Made by a program: the position numbers and the translations under genes. Below, piece by piece: positions 23,785-33,855 of a DNA stretch of 35,830 nucleotides. Below the pieces are notes generated by a model, which was not told where the DNA came from, searched no databases, and worked only from the letters and a program-made list of their open reading frames with translations. The stretch is from an uncultured Chitinophagaceae bacterium. GTDB lineage: Bacteria; Bacteroidota; Bacteroidia; Chitinophagales; Chitinophagaceae. Where the stretch lies: positions 1 to 35,830 of the forward strand of contig CAIVCF010000144.1 in the NCBI GenBank assembly GCA_903904335.1, written 5' to 3'. How positions within the stretch are numbered: position 1 is the first letter of the stretch; the number at the start of each line of letters is the position of its first letter.

Positions 23785-25725
23785 TCAGGTCGTTAATTTA
23801 TATTTTGTAAAGATCATCTGCACTTTTGTCCCGTTTTCATTTTTAATATGAATTTCTGCTTTCATTTTTTGAACGAAGGATTGAATTAACTGGTAACCTA
23901 ATGATGAAGATTTTTTATTCCACCCCTCCGGTAAGCCTTTGCCATTGTCATTTACTTCCAATAATAAATGTTCCTGCTGCTGTTTTAATTTCACTTCTAA
24001 TGTTCCTGTTTCTTTTTCTGTAAACGCATATTTGAGCGCATTGCTGATGAGTTCGTTTAAAATCAAACCTAAAGGAATTATGGTATCTACATCAATCTTC
24101 AAAGCATCAATATCTGTTTCCAATTTTATTTTGTCCCGTTCAATATTGTAAGAGGCAAAAAGGCTATGGGTTAATTTATCAATATATTCTTTTGCATCAA
24201 CACCTGTTAAATTATCATCCTGATATAGGTTTTGATGAATAAGGGCCATACTTTTAACACGATCCCTTCCCTCTTTAATCGCTTCCAGTGCTTTTTCATC
24301 TTCAATATTTTTACTTTGCAGATTGAGCAAGCTGCTGATGACCTGCAAATTATTCTTCACACGATGGTGAATCTCTTTCAACAAAACTTCTTTTTCATTC
24401 AGGGCTTTTGAAATGATCTTGTTTTTTTCTTCCAGCTCGGTATTTGTTTTTTGTTTATTGCGATATAAGTAAAGCGTAACGATAATAATGCCGAGAAGAA
24501 TCAGCAAACCTGCTGTATACAGAAGAATTGTGCGCTGCTTGTTTTTAATGGATAAAATATTTACCTGATTTTCTGTATTCAATAATGCGATCTCTTTTTC
24601 CTTTTGCTTTGTTTCAAATCGTGCAGATAATTCATTGGTGTTTTGAATATTGGAAAGATTTAAAAGAGAGTCGCTGTACGTTTTGTATTCTTTAAAATGC
24701 AGTAATGCTGTTTTATAATTTCCTTTTGCTTCATAAGCTTCATAGAGCATTTTGTGGAGATCTGACGTGAGCTCCAGTATATTGGAAGACATGGACATTT
24801 TCAATGCCTTGCTTAGATAGGTAATTGCATTATCATATTGTTTTAATCCAAGATAAGCTTCCCCGATTCCTGCCATACAGCCCGGATAATTTTTTGCATC
24901 AGAAATTGCCGTCTTTTGATTTTCCACTTGCCTCAGTAATTCCAGCGCTTGTGAATACTTTTTTTGCTGATTATAAGATAATGCAGTGTTGGTCAAACTT
25001 TCGTAATATTCTTTCAGGTCGTTATTATTATTTTCAGCAAGCTTGGTACAGGCTTTTGCGTAATACACAGCGCTGTCAAAATTTTTTGCTTCTGTAAAAG
25101 CATAAGAAATATTCAATAATGTTGTGAGTATTCCTTTTCTGTCATTCACTTCTTTTTTCAACAATAAGGATTCACGATAGTATTCAATAGCGTGCGCATA
25201 ATCTTTTTTGATCCGATATACCAAGCCGATATTATTAAAACTCTGAGCAATGTCTTTCTTAATTCCTGTTTTTTGCCTGCTCTGTAATGCCTGTAAATGC
25301 CAATACAATGCACTGTCTAATTTACCTTCCAGATAATAGGATAATGCCAGATTGTTTTGCGGTTTTGCAAGTAATGCGGGGTCTTGAATCTTCTTTGCAA
25401 TATCAATTGCCTTCAGATATAAAAGATGTGATGTGCTGTACAATTTTTTTGTATCGTATGCCAGGGCAAGCCTTGAATAAGTGATTATTTTTAGATAATT
25501 ATTATTCAGCTTCTCCGAAATAGAAACTCCTTTCGTACCATAGAAAATTGCAGTATCAGGATCGTCGTCAGACATGGTGAATGCGATCTTACTGCAAGCA
25601 TCAGCAATGATGCTGTCATTGGAAGAACTCTTCACGATCTTCTTCAAACTGTCTACATTAAACTGAGCTGAAGCAGAGATGCAGCAGCATAATAAGAGCA
25701 GTATGATAAAAATATTTTTCATCAA
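23785..25725 (-). CDS. TPR-containing sensor histidine kinase (HisKA_2 type)
   Basis: A 646-residue protein with a signal peptide (FIILLLLCCCISASA), a periplasmic stretch of tetratricopeptide repeats (about residues 60-350, for example SFNNIGLVYRIKKDYAHAIE), one membrane helix (ILLYTAGLLILLGIIIVTLY, about 400-420), a short coiled coil, a HisKA_2 dimerisation domain with the phosphorylated His near 455 (LLKEIHHRVKNNLQVISSLL) and a HATPase_c domain (NELISNALKYAF, NDNGKGLPEG). TPR sensors usually report on protein partners rather than small ligands. It forms a two-component pair with the LuxR-type regulator 4 bp downstream. Confidence 0.95.
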   Translation of the reverse strand: MMKNIFIILLLLCCCISASAQFNVDSLKKIVKSSSNDSIIADACSKIAFTMSDDDPDTAIFYGTKGVSISEKLNNNYLKIITYSRLALAYDTKKLYSTSHLLYLKAIDIAKKIQDPALLAKPQNNLALSYYLEGKLDSALYWHLQALQSRQKTGIKKDIAQSFNNIGLVYRIKKDYAHAIEYYRESLLLKKEVNDRKGILTTLLNISYAFTEAKNFDSAVYYAKACTKLAENNNNDLKEYYESLTNTALSYNQQKKYSQALELLRQVENQKTAISDAKNYPGCMAGIGEAYLGLKQYDNAITYLSKALKMSMSSNILELTSDLHKMLYEAYEAKGNYKTALLHFKEYKTYSDSLLNLSNIQNTNELSARFETKQKEKEIALLNTENQVNILSIKNKQRTILLYTAGLLILLGIIIVTLYLYRNKQKTNTELEEKNKIISKALNEKEVLLKEIHHRVKNNLQVISSLLNLQSKNIEDEKALEAIKEGRDRVKSMALIHQNLYQDDNLTGVDAKEYIDKLTHSLFASYNIERDKIKLETDIDALKIDVDTIIPLGLILNELISNALKYAFTEKETGTLEVKLKQQQEHLLLEVNDNGKGLPEGWNKKSSSLGYQLIQSFVQKMKAEIHIKNENGTKVQMIFTKYKLTT

Positions 25726-25787
25726 CCATTAAAATATGCAATTATCATCAGATTGGAGTAGTAGGAAAGTATGATTTTATAAACTGC

Positions 25788-27827
25788 TTATGCTTTCATG
25801 TTATCTAACTCTTTCTGCAAACGAAACATTTCATCTCTTAATCTTGCAGCTTCAATGAAATCAAGGTCACGTGCTGCTTTTTCCATTTGTTTCTTTGTTT
25901 GATGGATGGCTTTCTCCATTTGGGGAATGGTCTTGTATTCCACCTGTTCGTCTGCAGCCAATGTTACCAGACTTTGCTCCGGCTGTATGGCATAAGGATT
26001 CTTTGGATCATATCCTTTAATATCCAATACAGACGTTTGCTGCATGATCTGCTGAATACTTTTGTGAATGGTTGTTGGTGTGATATTGTGTTCTATGTTA
26101 TACGCAATTTGTTTTTCTCTTCTTCTGCTTGTTTCGTCAATAGTGCGTTGCATACTTTCCGTCATCTTATCTGCATAGAAAATAACAAGACCATCTACAT
26201 TACGGGCAGCACGGCCGGCAGTTTGTGTGAGTGATTTTTCATTGCGCAAAAAGCCTTCTTTATCAGCATCGAGAATAGCAACGAGTGAAACTTCAGGTAA
26301 ATCCAATCCTTCACGCAATAAATTTACGCCCACCAAAACATCGATCTCACCCAGACGAAGCTGACGAAGTATCTCAACACGTTCCAAAGTATCCACATCA
26401 CTATGAATATATTTTGATTTGATATTGATGCGACCTAAATATTTATCCATCTCTTCTGCCATGCGTTTGGTCAATGTGGTAACCAACACACGATCACCTT
26501 TCTTTACAGTTTTATCGATCTCATCCAGTAAGTCATCAATTTGATTGACACTCGGTCTTATTTCAATCGGCGGATCCAATAATCCTGTTGGCCTTACTAC
26601 CTGTTCAATGACCACACCACCCGTTTTTTCCAATTCATAATCGCCGGGCGTTGCACTTACAAAAACAGTTTGACCGATCAAACTTTCAAACTCAGTAAAA
26701 TTCAAGGGGCGATTATCCAATGCACTCGGCAAACGAAAACCATAATCCACCAAAACTAATTTTCTGCTTCTGTCGCCGCCATACATTCCTGCAACCTGCG
26801 GAATGGTTTGATGACTTTCATCGATCACACATAAAAAATCTTTTGGAAAATAATCCAATAAACAGAAAGGTCTGGTCCCTGCTTTTCTTCTGTCGAAAAA
26901 TCTCGAATAGTTTTCAATGCCGCTGCAATAGCCCAATTCACGAATCATTTCCAGATCATACTCCACACGTTCTTTCAATCGTTGCGCTTCAATTACTTTA
27001 CCTGTATTTTTAAAATATTCTACCTGCAACATCATCTCATCCTGGATCTCATGCATCACTTCCACCAGCATATCTTTCGGTGCTAAATATAAATTAGCAG
27101 GAAAGATAGCTGCATTCTCCATCGTACCGATACGTTTGCCACTGCTGAGTTCCAGCGATTCGATCTCTTCAATCTCATCACCAAAAAAAGTCACACGATA
27201 ACCATAATCAACATAAGGAAGATTGATATCAATGGTGTCGCCTTTTACCCGAAAAGTCCCTCTTCCGAATTCTCCTTGCGAACGATTGTATAAACTATTC
27301 ACTAATGAATGTAAAAATCCCTGGCGTGAAATAACCTGACCTTTTTCAATTCTGATGATGCCGTTTTCAAATTCTGTTGGATTGCCCATACCATAAATAC
27401 AACTCACACTTGCCACAACAATAATATCTCTTCGTCCGCTTAATAATTGGGATGTTGCCTGCAAACGAAGTTTATCCAACTCTTCATTAATGCTCAGATC
27501 TTTTTCAATGTACACATCACTTACGGGCATATAAGCTTCGGGCTGATAATAGTCGTAATAACTTACAAAATATCCCACCGCATTATCAGGAAAAAATTGT
27601 TTGAACTCACCATACAATTGTGCCACCAAAGTTTTGTTATGCGTCAACACCAAAGTTGGTTTTTGCACTTGCTGAATAACATTCGCAATGGTAAAAGTTT
27701 TACCACTCCCAGTTACACCCAATAATGTTTGAAATTTTTCGCCTTCTTCAATCCCTTTAATGAGTTCATGAATGGCAGAAGGCTGATCTCCGCTGGGTTG
27801 ATATGTTGATTGTAAATTAAAAGACAT
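25788..27827 (-). CDS. uvrB: UvrABC system protein B
   Basis: A 679-residue helicase-like component of nucleotide excision repair; it receives damaged DNA from UvrA and recruits UvrC. The Walker A is GVTGSGKT (near residue 39), the damage-probing beta-hairpin is SYYDYYQPEAYMP, Walker B is VIDESH, helicase motifs include SATPGDYE and GRAARN, and a C-terminal UVR domain (TKKQMEKAARDLDFIEAARL) binds UvrC. Full length, intact. Single gene; flanked by non-coding gaps of 62 bp and 187 bp. Confidence 0.98.
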   Translation of the reverse strand: MSFNLQSTYQPSGDQPSAIHELIKGIEEGEKFQTLLGVTGSGKTFTIANVIQQVQKPTLVLTHNKTLVAQLYGEFKQFFPDNAVGYFVSYYDYYQPEAYMPVSDVYIEKDLSINEELDKLRLQATSQLLSGRRDIIVVASVSCIYGMGNPTEFENGIIRIEKGQVISRQGFLHSLVNSLYNRSQGEFGRGTFRVKGDTIDINLPYVDYGYRVTFFGDEIEEIESLELSSGKRIGTMENAAIFPANLYLAPKDMLVEVMHEIQDEMMLQVEYFKNTGKVIEAQRLKERVEYDLEMIRELGYCSGIENYSRFFDRRKAGTRPFCLLDYFPKDFLCVIDESHQTIPQVAGMYGGDRSRKLVLVDYGFRLPSALDNRPLNFTEFESLIGQTVFVSATPGDYELEKTGGVVIEQVVRPTGLLDPPIEIRPSVNQIDDLLDEIDKTVKKGDRVLVTTLTKRMAEEMDKYLGRINIKSKYIHSDVDTLERVEILRQLRLGEIDVLVGVNLLREGLDLPEVSLVAILDADKEGFLRNEKSLTQTAGRAARNVDGLVIFYADKMTESMQRTIDETSRRREKQIAYNIEHNITPTTIHKSIQQIMQQTSVLDIKGYDPKNPYAIQPEQSLVTLAADEQVEYKTIPQMEKAIHQTKKQMEKAARDLDFIEAARLRDEMFRLQKELDNMKA

Positions 27828-28014
27828 GATGTAAATGTGCTGATGTGCAAATTAGTGAATGTGCGAATGAAAAACTTTTTGTACAGGCTTTTGTTTTTTC
27901 CAAAAGAGTCCGTTGGACACTTGTATTATCTGAACGATGCTATTCTTTTTACCGAAGAGCCGTAGTGATTAAATTTGCAAGCAGCTTTGCGCCTCTCTGT
28001 CTCTGCGGTTTATT

Positions 28015-29157
28015 TTAAGGGATCACTTCAAATAACATCACCTGCGATTTTTCCATCGGATTAAAATTATTATCTGCAATAAAAATTAAACTCTTGTGAC
28101 CGTTAGGTAAATCAGGTCCAAATGTTACGCCCTCAATATTATCCGTATATATTTTCAAATCATCCATGTTCAGCAATAATTTTTTTATAAGCGGATGCTT
28201 CGCAGGACTATTTTTTAATGATGCAGTATTGATGATATTACTTGCATCAGTCAGATCAACTAAAAAAACTTTGATCGTGCAAGCCAAACGACCGGTTGAA
28301 AAAGAACGTTCAATCACCAACAATTTATTATCACCAAGAGAAAGAATATCCGGAATACCATTGATCTTAAAAGCATTTTCAGGAACAGCGGGATAAGCTA
28401 CGGGATCTAATTCATACGCATATTGTGTGGTATTTTTTTTGCTGGCAATATCATATTTGAAAATGCGGATCCATGCACCATTTTTTTGCACATCAGCTCT
28501 TGGACCGTCTTCGTAGGTAGGCTCTTCAAGATTTACAAAAAGTGTTTTATAATTATCTGCAAATGTTAATCCTTCTAATGTTCCGTTTTGTCTCGGTCCT
28601 TTTTCAATGGCTTTCATTCTTAAATTTTCAGGCAAAGGAAATGTGTCGATATATTTTCCATCAGGATGAATGACCGTGATCGAAGGATTTTCCAACACCG
28701 TATCTTTTTGATTTACGATCCTTTCACCTTCACTTGTCCAGAACATTTGTCTAGTGATGGGATCATAGCGTAAAGCTTCAGGATCGGGCGTATGTGCAGG
28801 GTCTTGTTTTGAATTGGGATAAGGTTTATTCTCTGCATTTAAAAATGTAGTGACGTCAACAAATACAACACTGTCAATTTTCTTTGGCGTGAAAAATATT
28901 TTCGCGGTATAATATCTTGCAGGATTAACAGCAGAACGGTCATCGCTGATCATGTAATAAACCTGTTTGTTTTTATCATAATCAATACCTGATAAACCGC
29001 CTACGGTGGTTCCTTTAAAAGAAAGATTATGCGTTATCTCATACTCGCTTAGGAGTTTCAATTGACTGATGGAAACACTTTGTGCATTTACAATATTCAA
29101 ACAAAGAATGACAGCAAAAAATACAGATAATAGTTTTTCAGCGAAACGATATTTCAT
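28015..29157 (-). CDS. Secreted phytase-like (esterase-like activity of phytase) protein
   Basis: Starting at the ATG at 29157 (380 residues) gives a clean signal peptide, MKYRFAEKLLSVFFAVILCL with cleavage near NAQ; the upstream ATG at 29190 only adds hydrophobic residues. The mature part has the beta-propeller features of the phytase-like family: TTVGGLSGIDYDKNKQVYYM, DPEALRYDPITRQMFWTSEG, NGTLEGLTFADNYKTLFVNL and NIEGVTFGPDLPNGHKSLIF. Proteins of this family may hydrolyse phosphate esters, but activity is largely inferred. It follows dinB by 41 bp. Confidence 0.88.
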   Translation of the reverse strand: MKYRFAEKLLSVFFAVILCLNIVNAQSVSISQLKLLSEYEITHNLSFKGTTVGGLSGIDYDKNKQVYYMISDDRSAVNPARYYTAKIFFTPKKIDSVVFVDVTTFLNAENKPYPNSKQDPAHTPDPEALRYDPITRQMFWTSEGERIVNQKDTVLENPSITVIHPDGKYIDTFPLPENLRMKAIEKGPRQNGTLEGLTFADNYKTLFVNLEEPTYEDGPRADVQKNGAWIRIFKYDIASKKNTTQYAYELDPVAYPAVPENAFKINGIPDILSLGDNKLLVIERSFSTGRLACTIKVFLVDLTDASNIINTASLKNSPAKHPLIKKLLLNMDDLKIYTDNIEGVTFGPDLPNGHKSLIFIADNNFNPMEKSQVMLFEVIP

Positions 29158-29198
29158 AATGATGATTTGAAGAATAAATATAAGCAACAATACACTCC

Positions 29199-29684
29199 TT
29201 ATAATCTGTAAAAACCAATCAGGTCTGTTGATGACAAAGAAGTGAATCCAACTCCACGAAGCATTGTCACCAATTGCCCGCGGTGATAAGTGCTGTGATT
29301 CATCACATGCATGATGATCTTGTACAACTCATTTTCGAAAGGGATACCTTTCAAACTTTTATAAGGAATGACCTGATTCAATTTGCTTTCATCAATATCT
29401 TTTATGATTGCGGCAAACTGTTTTGATTGATCGATCCAGAATTGTAATAAAGACGATATGTCTTCTGATGAGATTGCTTTATTTTCCTGATTAAGATTAC
29501 TGCTAATTCTCTTGAGCCAGTTTTGTTCAGCACCGGCCGTATGTTCCGCAGTTTTTCTGATAGTAGTAAAACTGCTGAGTTGCTCTTTGTTTAATTGTTC
29601 AGGTGAAAGTTGTTTGATGAAAGAAATAATTATTTCATTAGCCCAAACATTATAGTCTGCGTATTCCTGTAACAACTGTTTCAT
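29199..29684 (-). CDS. DinB/YfiT-family metal-binding protein
   Basis: A 161-residue four-helix-bundle protein. The three conserved metal-binding His are at positions 48 (TAEHTAGAE), 130 and 134 (MNHSTYHRGQ). DinB-type proteins are often thiol-dependent transferases or of unknown function; this one cannot be assigned a substrate. It is upstream of the phytase-like gene with 41 bp between, probably one operon. Confidence 0.9.
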   Translation of the reverse strand: MKQLLQEYADYNVWANEIIISFIKQLSPEQLNKEQLSSFTTIRKTAEHTAGAEQNWLKRISSNLNQENKAISSEDISSLLQFWIDQSKQFAAIIKDIDESKLNQVIPYKSLKGIPFENELYKIIMHVMNHSTYHRGQLVTMLRGVGFTSLSSTDLIGFYRL

Positions 29685-29749
29685 AAAATAATTTCATACA
29701 AAATAATAAAATTGGTATTTCCTGCAATCAATTTGTGATGAGTGCAATT

Positions 29750-29780
29750 AAAAAGCCGCGATGAGTGATCGCGGCTTTTT
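29750..29780. terminator. Strong bidirectional terminator
   Basis: AAAAAGCCGCGAT (29750-29762) and ATCGCGGCTTTTT (29768-29780) form a perfect 13-bp stem with loop GAGTG and T tracts on either strand. It lies just after the M28 gene stop, whose transcription it should end. Confidence 0.9.
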
Positions 29781-29790
29781 AAAAAACTGA

Positions 29791-32016
29791 TTATTTCTTT
29801 GCAGCCTGTTCCAGATAGTTGGAAAACTTATTGATGGCTTCTGCATCAATATTAATTTGTTCCTGCGCTTCTTTCCAATCACGTTGTTCAATTGCTTCAC
29901 GGATACCCGGCATTGTTTTCACACCATAGCCTGTATAAAAACCGGGTGCATAAATGGTGTGTTTGAACCAGGGCCTGCGTGGTAATCCGTTTGCATAAAG
30001 TAATTGTTGTTCTGCCTGATACAAAGATTTATTCAATGCATCATGATCGCCGGATGAAGCGATTGATTTACTCCATGCATCTGCCAATTGATTACTGCTT
30101 TTTTCCAATGCACTCAATGCATTCTGTAAAGGAGAAAAATCTATGAAAGGAACTTCTGCTTTTGCAACAGGCATCTTTAACTTCTTAAGTGGATCAGCAG
30201 CAAGTGTATATTGTTTTGTTTTGATCAATTCATTTTCAAGAGCAGTATTCTCTCTTGTTTGATCGACCAATGCAGTTAATTCTGTTACATAACCGCTGAT
30301 GGTTTTATGCAGACTGCGAAAATCAAAAGGCAATACATCTGCATCGGCAAGGCGCAAAGCTGCACGGCCTGCGGTTTTTGCCAACGCGACACCATAATCA
30401 AAAGTAGAATCCTTGAATCTTCTGTAATCATCATAACTGTCATAGATGGAATGATATTCACCACCCGGGTCTTCACCACCATAACCGAAATTCAAGGAAG
30501 GAACGCCGAGATGCTGAATAAAAGTAGAATAATCAGAACCCGATCCCATCGCACCCAAAGAAAATGACTTTTTACTCATGGCATCTCTTTTTGCTTTTAA
30601 AGAAGGTGCTCTTACAACTTCGCTTGCTTTTCTTCTTTCATACACGCTCACATTGGTTTGCGGATCTATCACATCTTTACTTATTTCAGTAACCAAAGTT
30701 TCAAATGCATGCGAACCCTCGGCACCTAGAAAACCTCTTCCGTTTCCATCAGAATTTATATAAGCAACTGCTTTTTGTTGTAACTCTGTTCCATGATCTT
30801 CTGCCCATTCTGTAGAACCCAATAAACCGGGCTCTTCACCATCCCATGCACAATAGACTAAAGTTCTTTTCGGTTTCCATCCTGCCTTTACCAATTCACC
30901 TATCGATCTTGCTTCTTCTAATAATGCTGATTGTCCGCTGATAGGATCACCGGCACCATTCACCCATGCATCGTGGTGATTGCCGCGAATCACCCATTCA
31001 TCAGGATAGTCAGAACCTTTGATCATTGCAATAACATCATAAGCAGGTTTTAAATCCCAATTGAATTCAACTTTCAAATGCACTTTTGCTTTTCCCGGTC
31101 CAACATGATACGTAATAGGCAATGCACCTCTCCAATCATCAGGAGCAACAGGTCCATCTAATGCTTCCAATAAAGGTTTTGCATCATGATAGCTGATCGG
31201 CAATACAGGAATTTTTAAAATAGTCACTGCATCTTTCCTGTCCAAACGTTTTGCATTTTCGGTTGCACCGATACCGGGTGTTAAAGGATCGCCCGGATAA
31301 ATGACCATATCCATCACGCTGCCGCGTTGCACACCATATTCGTTTTTATAAGCACCTTTAGGATACACTTCACCCTGATAATAGCCATCATCTTTCGGAT
31401 CAGAATAAATGATGCATCCAATGGCGCCATGTTCATAAGCCACTTTTGGTTTGATTCCTCTCCAGCTTCTGCCGTATTTGGCGATCACTATCTTTCCTTT
31501 CACATCAATGCCTAATTTTTCCAATTCCTCATAATCTGCAGGCAGGCCATAATTCACAAAAACCAATTCTGCAGTAACATCACCATCAGCACTCCATGCA
31601 TTGTATGTTGGCAATTGATCTTCCTGATCTGATGTGGCATCTTCTTTCAATGCAGGTTCTTTCAATAAAGCTTTATACACTGTTGGTGCTGTTAATTCCA
31701 ATACTCTTGTTTTTGGTGAAGGAAATAAAACTTTATAGGTTTCTATTTTCACATCCCATCCATAAGATTTGTATTTGTTGTAAATAGCATCTGCTACTGC
31801 TTTTCCGCCTACAGAGCCAATGTGGTGAGGTTTTGCTGATAGCTCTTTAATATTTGCACCGACTTTTTGTGCACTTAACTGTGCATCAAATTTCTGTTCG
31901 ACTTTCGTTTCTTCTTCGGATGATCTTTCTGTGAATCCGGTTATTGTTTTTGTTTGTGCATCTGTTGTTGCATGTGATAACAAAACAATCATTCCGGCGA
32001 TTAAAATTTTTCTCAT
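29791..32016 (-). CDS. Secreted M28 metallopeptidase (glutamate carboxypeptidase II-like)
   Basis: Starting at the ATG at 32016 (741 residues) gives the signal peptide MRKILIAGMIVLLSHATTDA. The layout is that of glutamate carboxypeptidase II / transferrin-receptor-like peptidases: a split M28 domain, a PA domain (GLPADYEELEKLGIDVKGKI), the catalytic region and a C-terminal helical dimerisation domain. Zinc ligands are His and Asp in GNHHDAWVNGAGD, Glu-Glu in WDGEEPGLLGS, Asp in INSDGNG and His in EYHSIYDSYDD. It likely trims C-terminal acidic or other residues from peptides outside the cell membrane. Followed by a strong terminator. Confidence 0.94.
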   Translation of the reverse strand: MRKILIAGMIVLLSHATTDAQTKTITGFTERSSEEETKVEQKFDAQLSAQKVGANIKELSAKPHHIGSVGGKAVADAIYNKYKSYGWDVKIETYKVLFPSPKTRVLELTAPTVYKALLKEPALKEDATSDQEDQLPTYNAWSADGDVTAELVFVNYGLPADYEELEKLGIDVKGKIVIAKYGRSWRGIKPKVAYEHGAIGCIIYSDPKDDGYYQGEVYPKGAYKNEYGVQRGSVMDMVIYPGDPLTPGIGATENAKRLDRKDAVTILKIPVLPISYHDAKPLLEALDGPVAPDDWRGALPITYHVGPGKAKVHLKVEFNWDLKPAYDVIAMIKGSDYPDEWVIRGNHHDAWVNGAGDPISGQSALLEEARSIGELVKAGWKPKRTLVYCAWDGEEPGLLGSTEWAEDHGTELQQKAVAYINSDGNGRGFLGAEGSHAFETLVTEISKDVIDPQTNVSVYERRKASEVVRAPSLKAKRDAMSKKSFSLGAMGSGSDYSTFIQHLGVPSLNFGYGGEDPGGEYHSIYDSYDDYRRFKDSTFDYGVALAKTAGRAALRLADADVLPFDFRSLHKTISGYVTELTALVDQTRENTALENELIKTKQYTLAADPLKKLKMPVAKAEVPFIDFSPLQNALSALEKSSNQLADAWSKSIASSGDHDALNKSLYQAEQQLLYANGLPRRPWFKHTIYAPGFYTGYGVKTMPGIREAIEQRDWKEAQEQINIDAEAINKFSNYLEQAAKK

Positions 32017-32143
32017 GGTGTTGAATTGATTTAAAATAATTAGCTGTTCTTGCAATGTAAGAAATATGGATTAGATTTTTGAAGCTCCCATCTGATTTGA
32101 TAGCACAACTGTCATCTTGAATTCTTCAGTAAGTTATTCAACT

Positions 32144-33793
32144 TTAATGCTTAAACATTTCCGGGTGCATTTTATTCCACTGGGTTGCATCCTGATAAGC
32201 TTTCGCAACTGCAATAATTGTTGCTTCATCATATAATTTCCCAATGAGGCTGATGCTTGTCGGCAGATTTGTCTTTGAAAATCCGGTAGGGAAACAAATC
32301 ACAGGATGCCCGGTTAAATTGGTGATGGCAGATTGATTGCCCGTCCAGTTGGGGGAAATGATCACATCAAATTGATCGATCACTTCGTTCACTTTTTGCA
32401 TCAATAAATAACGATGACGTTGTGCATTGATGTATTCAACAGCCGTTGTTAATCTTCTTTGCCTGAATTCATTGGGCCAGTCATTTTTTGTTTGCCTTGT
32501 CATTTCATCATCCACATTATTTCTGGTAAAATCATCAAACTGTGCCGCACTCTCAGAGCTCAATACAGCTCGCATGATATTGAAATTATACACACCACTG
32601 TCAGGAAAATCAACAGCTATCAATTGAGCGCCGAGTTGTTTGAATGTTTGCAAAACTTTCCATTCGTTTCTTGTTGTGTCAGTGATTTGATCAAAATAAT
32701 TCTTAGCATAAGCGATCTTTAATTTTTTAATATCAACTGCTGTTTTGTAATTGAAAGGTTTGTTCACAGCACTTTGATCATATCCATCAGTCCCATGAAT
32801 ATAATTGAATACGATGGCTGCATCTTCGGCACTTCTGCAAATCGGTCCCACTTTATCTAAACTGTAACTCAATGCCATGGCGCCTGTTCTGCTGATGCTT
32901 CCAAACGTAGGCCTGAGGCCGGTTACACCGCATGTTGCTGATGGAGAAACAATGCTGCCCCATGTTTCTGTTCCGATAGCAAAAGGAACCAAACCCGCTG
33001 ATGTTGCAGATGCTGAACCTGCTGATGAACCCGATGAACCAGCTTTTAAATTCCATGGATTTTTTGTTCTGCCGCCATACCAATAATCACCCATTGCCAA
33101 TGCACCCATCGAAAATTTTGCGATCAATACAGCACCTGCTTCTTTTAATTTGGTGTAAACAAAAGCATCTTCATCAATCACCTGACCTTTATAAGGAGCA
33201 GCGCCCCATGTTGTTTTTGTTCCTTTTACTGCGAACAGATCTTTTAATCCGTATGGGATGCCATGCAGTAATCCGCGATATTTTCCATTTGCAATTTCTG
33301 CATCGGCTTGTTTGGCCTGTTGCATGGCAAGATCTTCTGTAAATGAAATAACACATTGCAACGTATCACTGTACTTTTTTAATCTGTCAATAAAAAAATT
33401 TGTCAACTCAACAGAACTTATTTTTTTGTTTTTGATCAATGCTGCCAATTGCAGAACAGAATAATAAGCCAATTCATTTTTATCTTTTGGTACAGAAATA
33501 GTATTGGGAATATTCCAGTTGATGGGTTCTTGTTTTTCAGCAAATCTCATTCCCGGCAAAACCGGATTTTGCCACAGGCTCAACGGTACATTGTTATTGA
33601 GCGAAAGTTTATGCATGAGTTTATAATTACCCAGATTTTCTTTCACGCCGTCATACATCGTGTCAATCTCTTTTTGCGTGAAAGAAAGATCAAACAATTT
33701 TGCGGCTGAGATCAAATCACTTTTAGTTATCGTGTCTTGCGCGAATGAAGAAAAAGCAATGAATACGGCGAGGGATAATATTATTTTTCTCAT
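32144..33793 (-). CDS. Secreted amidase (amidase signature family)
   Basis: A 549-residue protein with the signal peptide MRKIILSLAVFIAFSSFA (cleavage near FAQ). The Ser-cisSer-Lys triad of the amidase signature family is visible: Lys in YGLKDLFAVKG, cis-Ser in GSSGSSAGSA and nucleophile Ser in GTETWGSIVSPS. Such enzymes hydrolyse amide bonds to release ammonia or amines; the substrate is not evident. Same strand as the M28 gene, 127 bp before it, so joint expression is possible though each has its own leader. Confidence 0.93.
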   Translation of the reverse strand: MRKIILSLAVFIAFSSFAQDTITKSDLISAAKLFDLSFTQKEIDTMYDGVKENLGNYKLMHKLSLNNNVPLSLWQNPVLPGMRFAEKQEPINWNIPNTISVPKDKNELAYYSVLQLAALIKNKKISSVELTNFFIDRLKKYSDTLQCVISFTEDLAMQQAKQADAEIANGKYRGLLHGIPYGLKDLFAVKGTKTTWGAAPYKGQVIDEDAFVYTKLKEAGAVLIAKFSMGALAMGDYWYGGRTKNPWNLKAGSSGSSAGSASATSAGLVPFAIGTETWGSIVSPSATCGVTGLRPTFGSISRTGAMALSYSLDKVGPICRSAEDAAIVFNYIHGTDGYDQSAVNKPFNYKTAVDIKKLKIAYAKNYFDQITDTTRNEWKVLQTFKQLGAQLIAVDFPDSGVYNFNIMRAVLSSESAAQFDDFTRNNVDDEMTRQTKNDWPNEFRQRRLTTAVEYINAQRHRYLLMQKVNEVIDQFDVIISPNWTGNQSAITNLTGHPVICFPTGFSKTNLPTSISLIGKLYDEATIIAVAKAYQDATQWNKMHPEMFKH

Positions 33794-33855
33794 GAAAGGA
33801 AAGTTACAGCTTGAGAAAGAAAATGAAAAACTTAATTATGATTAGGTATATTTTT

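Noticed and set aside
30307-30567. Antisense frames inside the M28, amidase and uvrB genes
   Set aside because: They follow codon-position shadows of well-identified genes and show no independent motif or leader.
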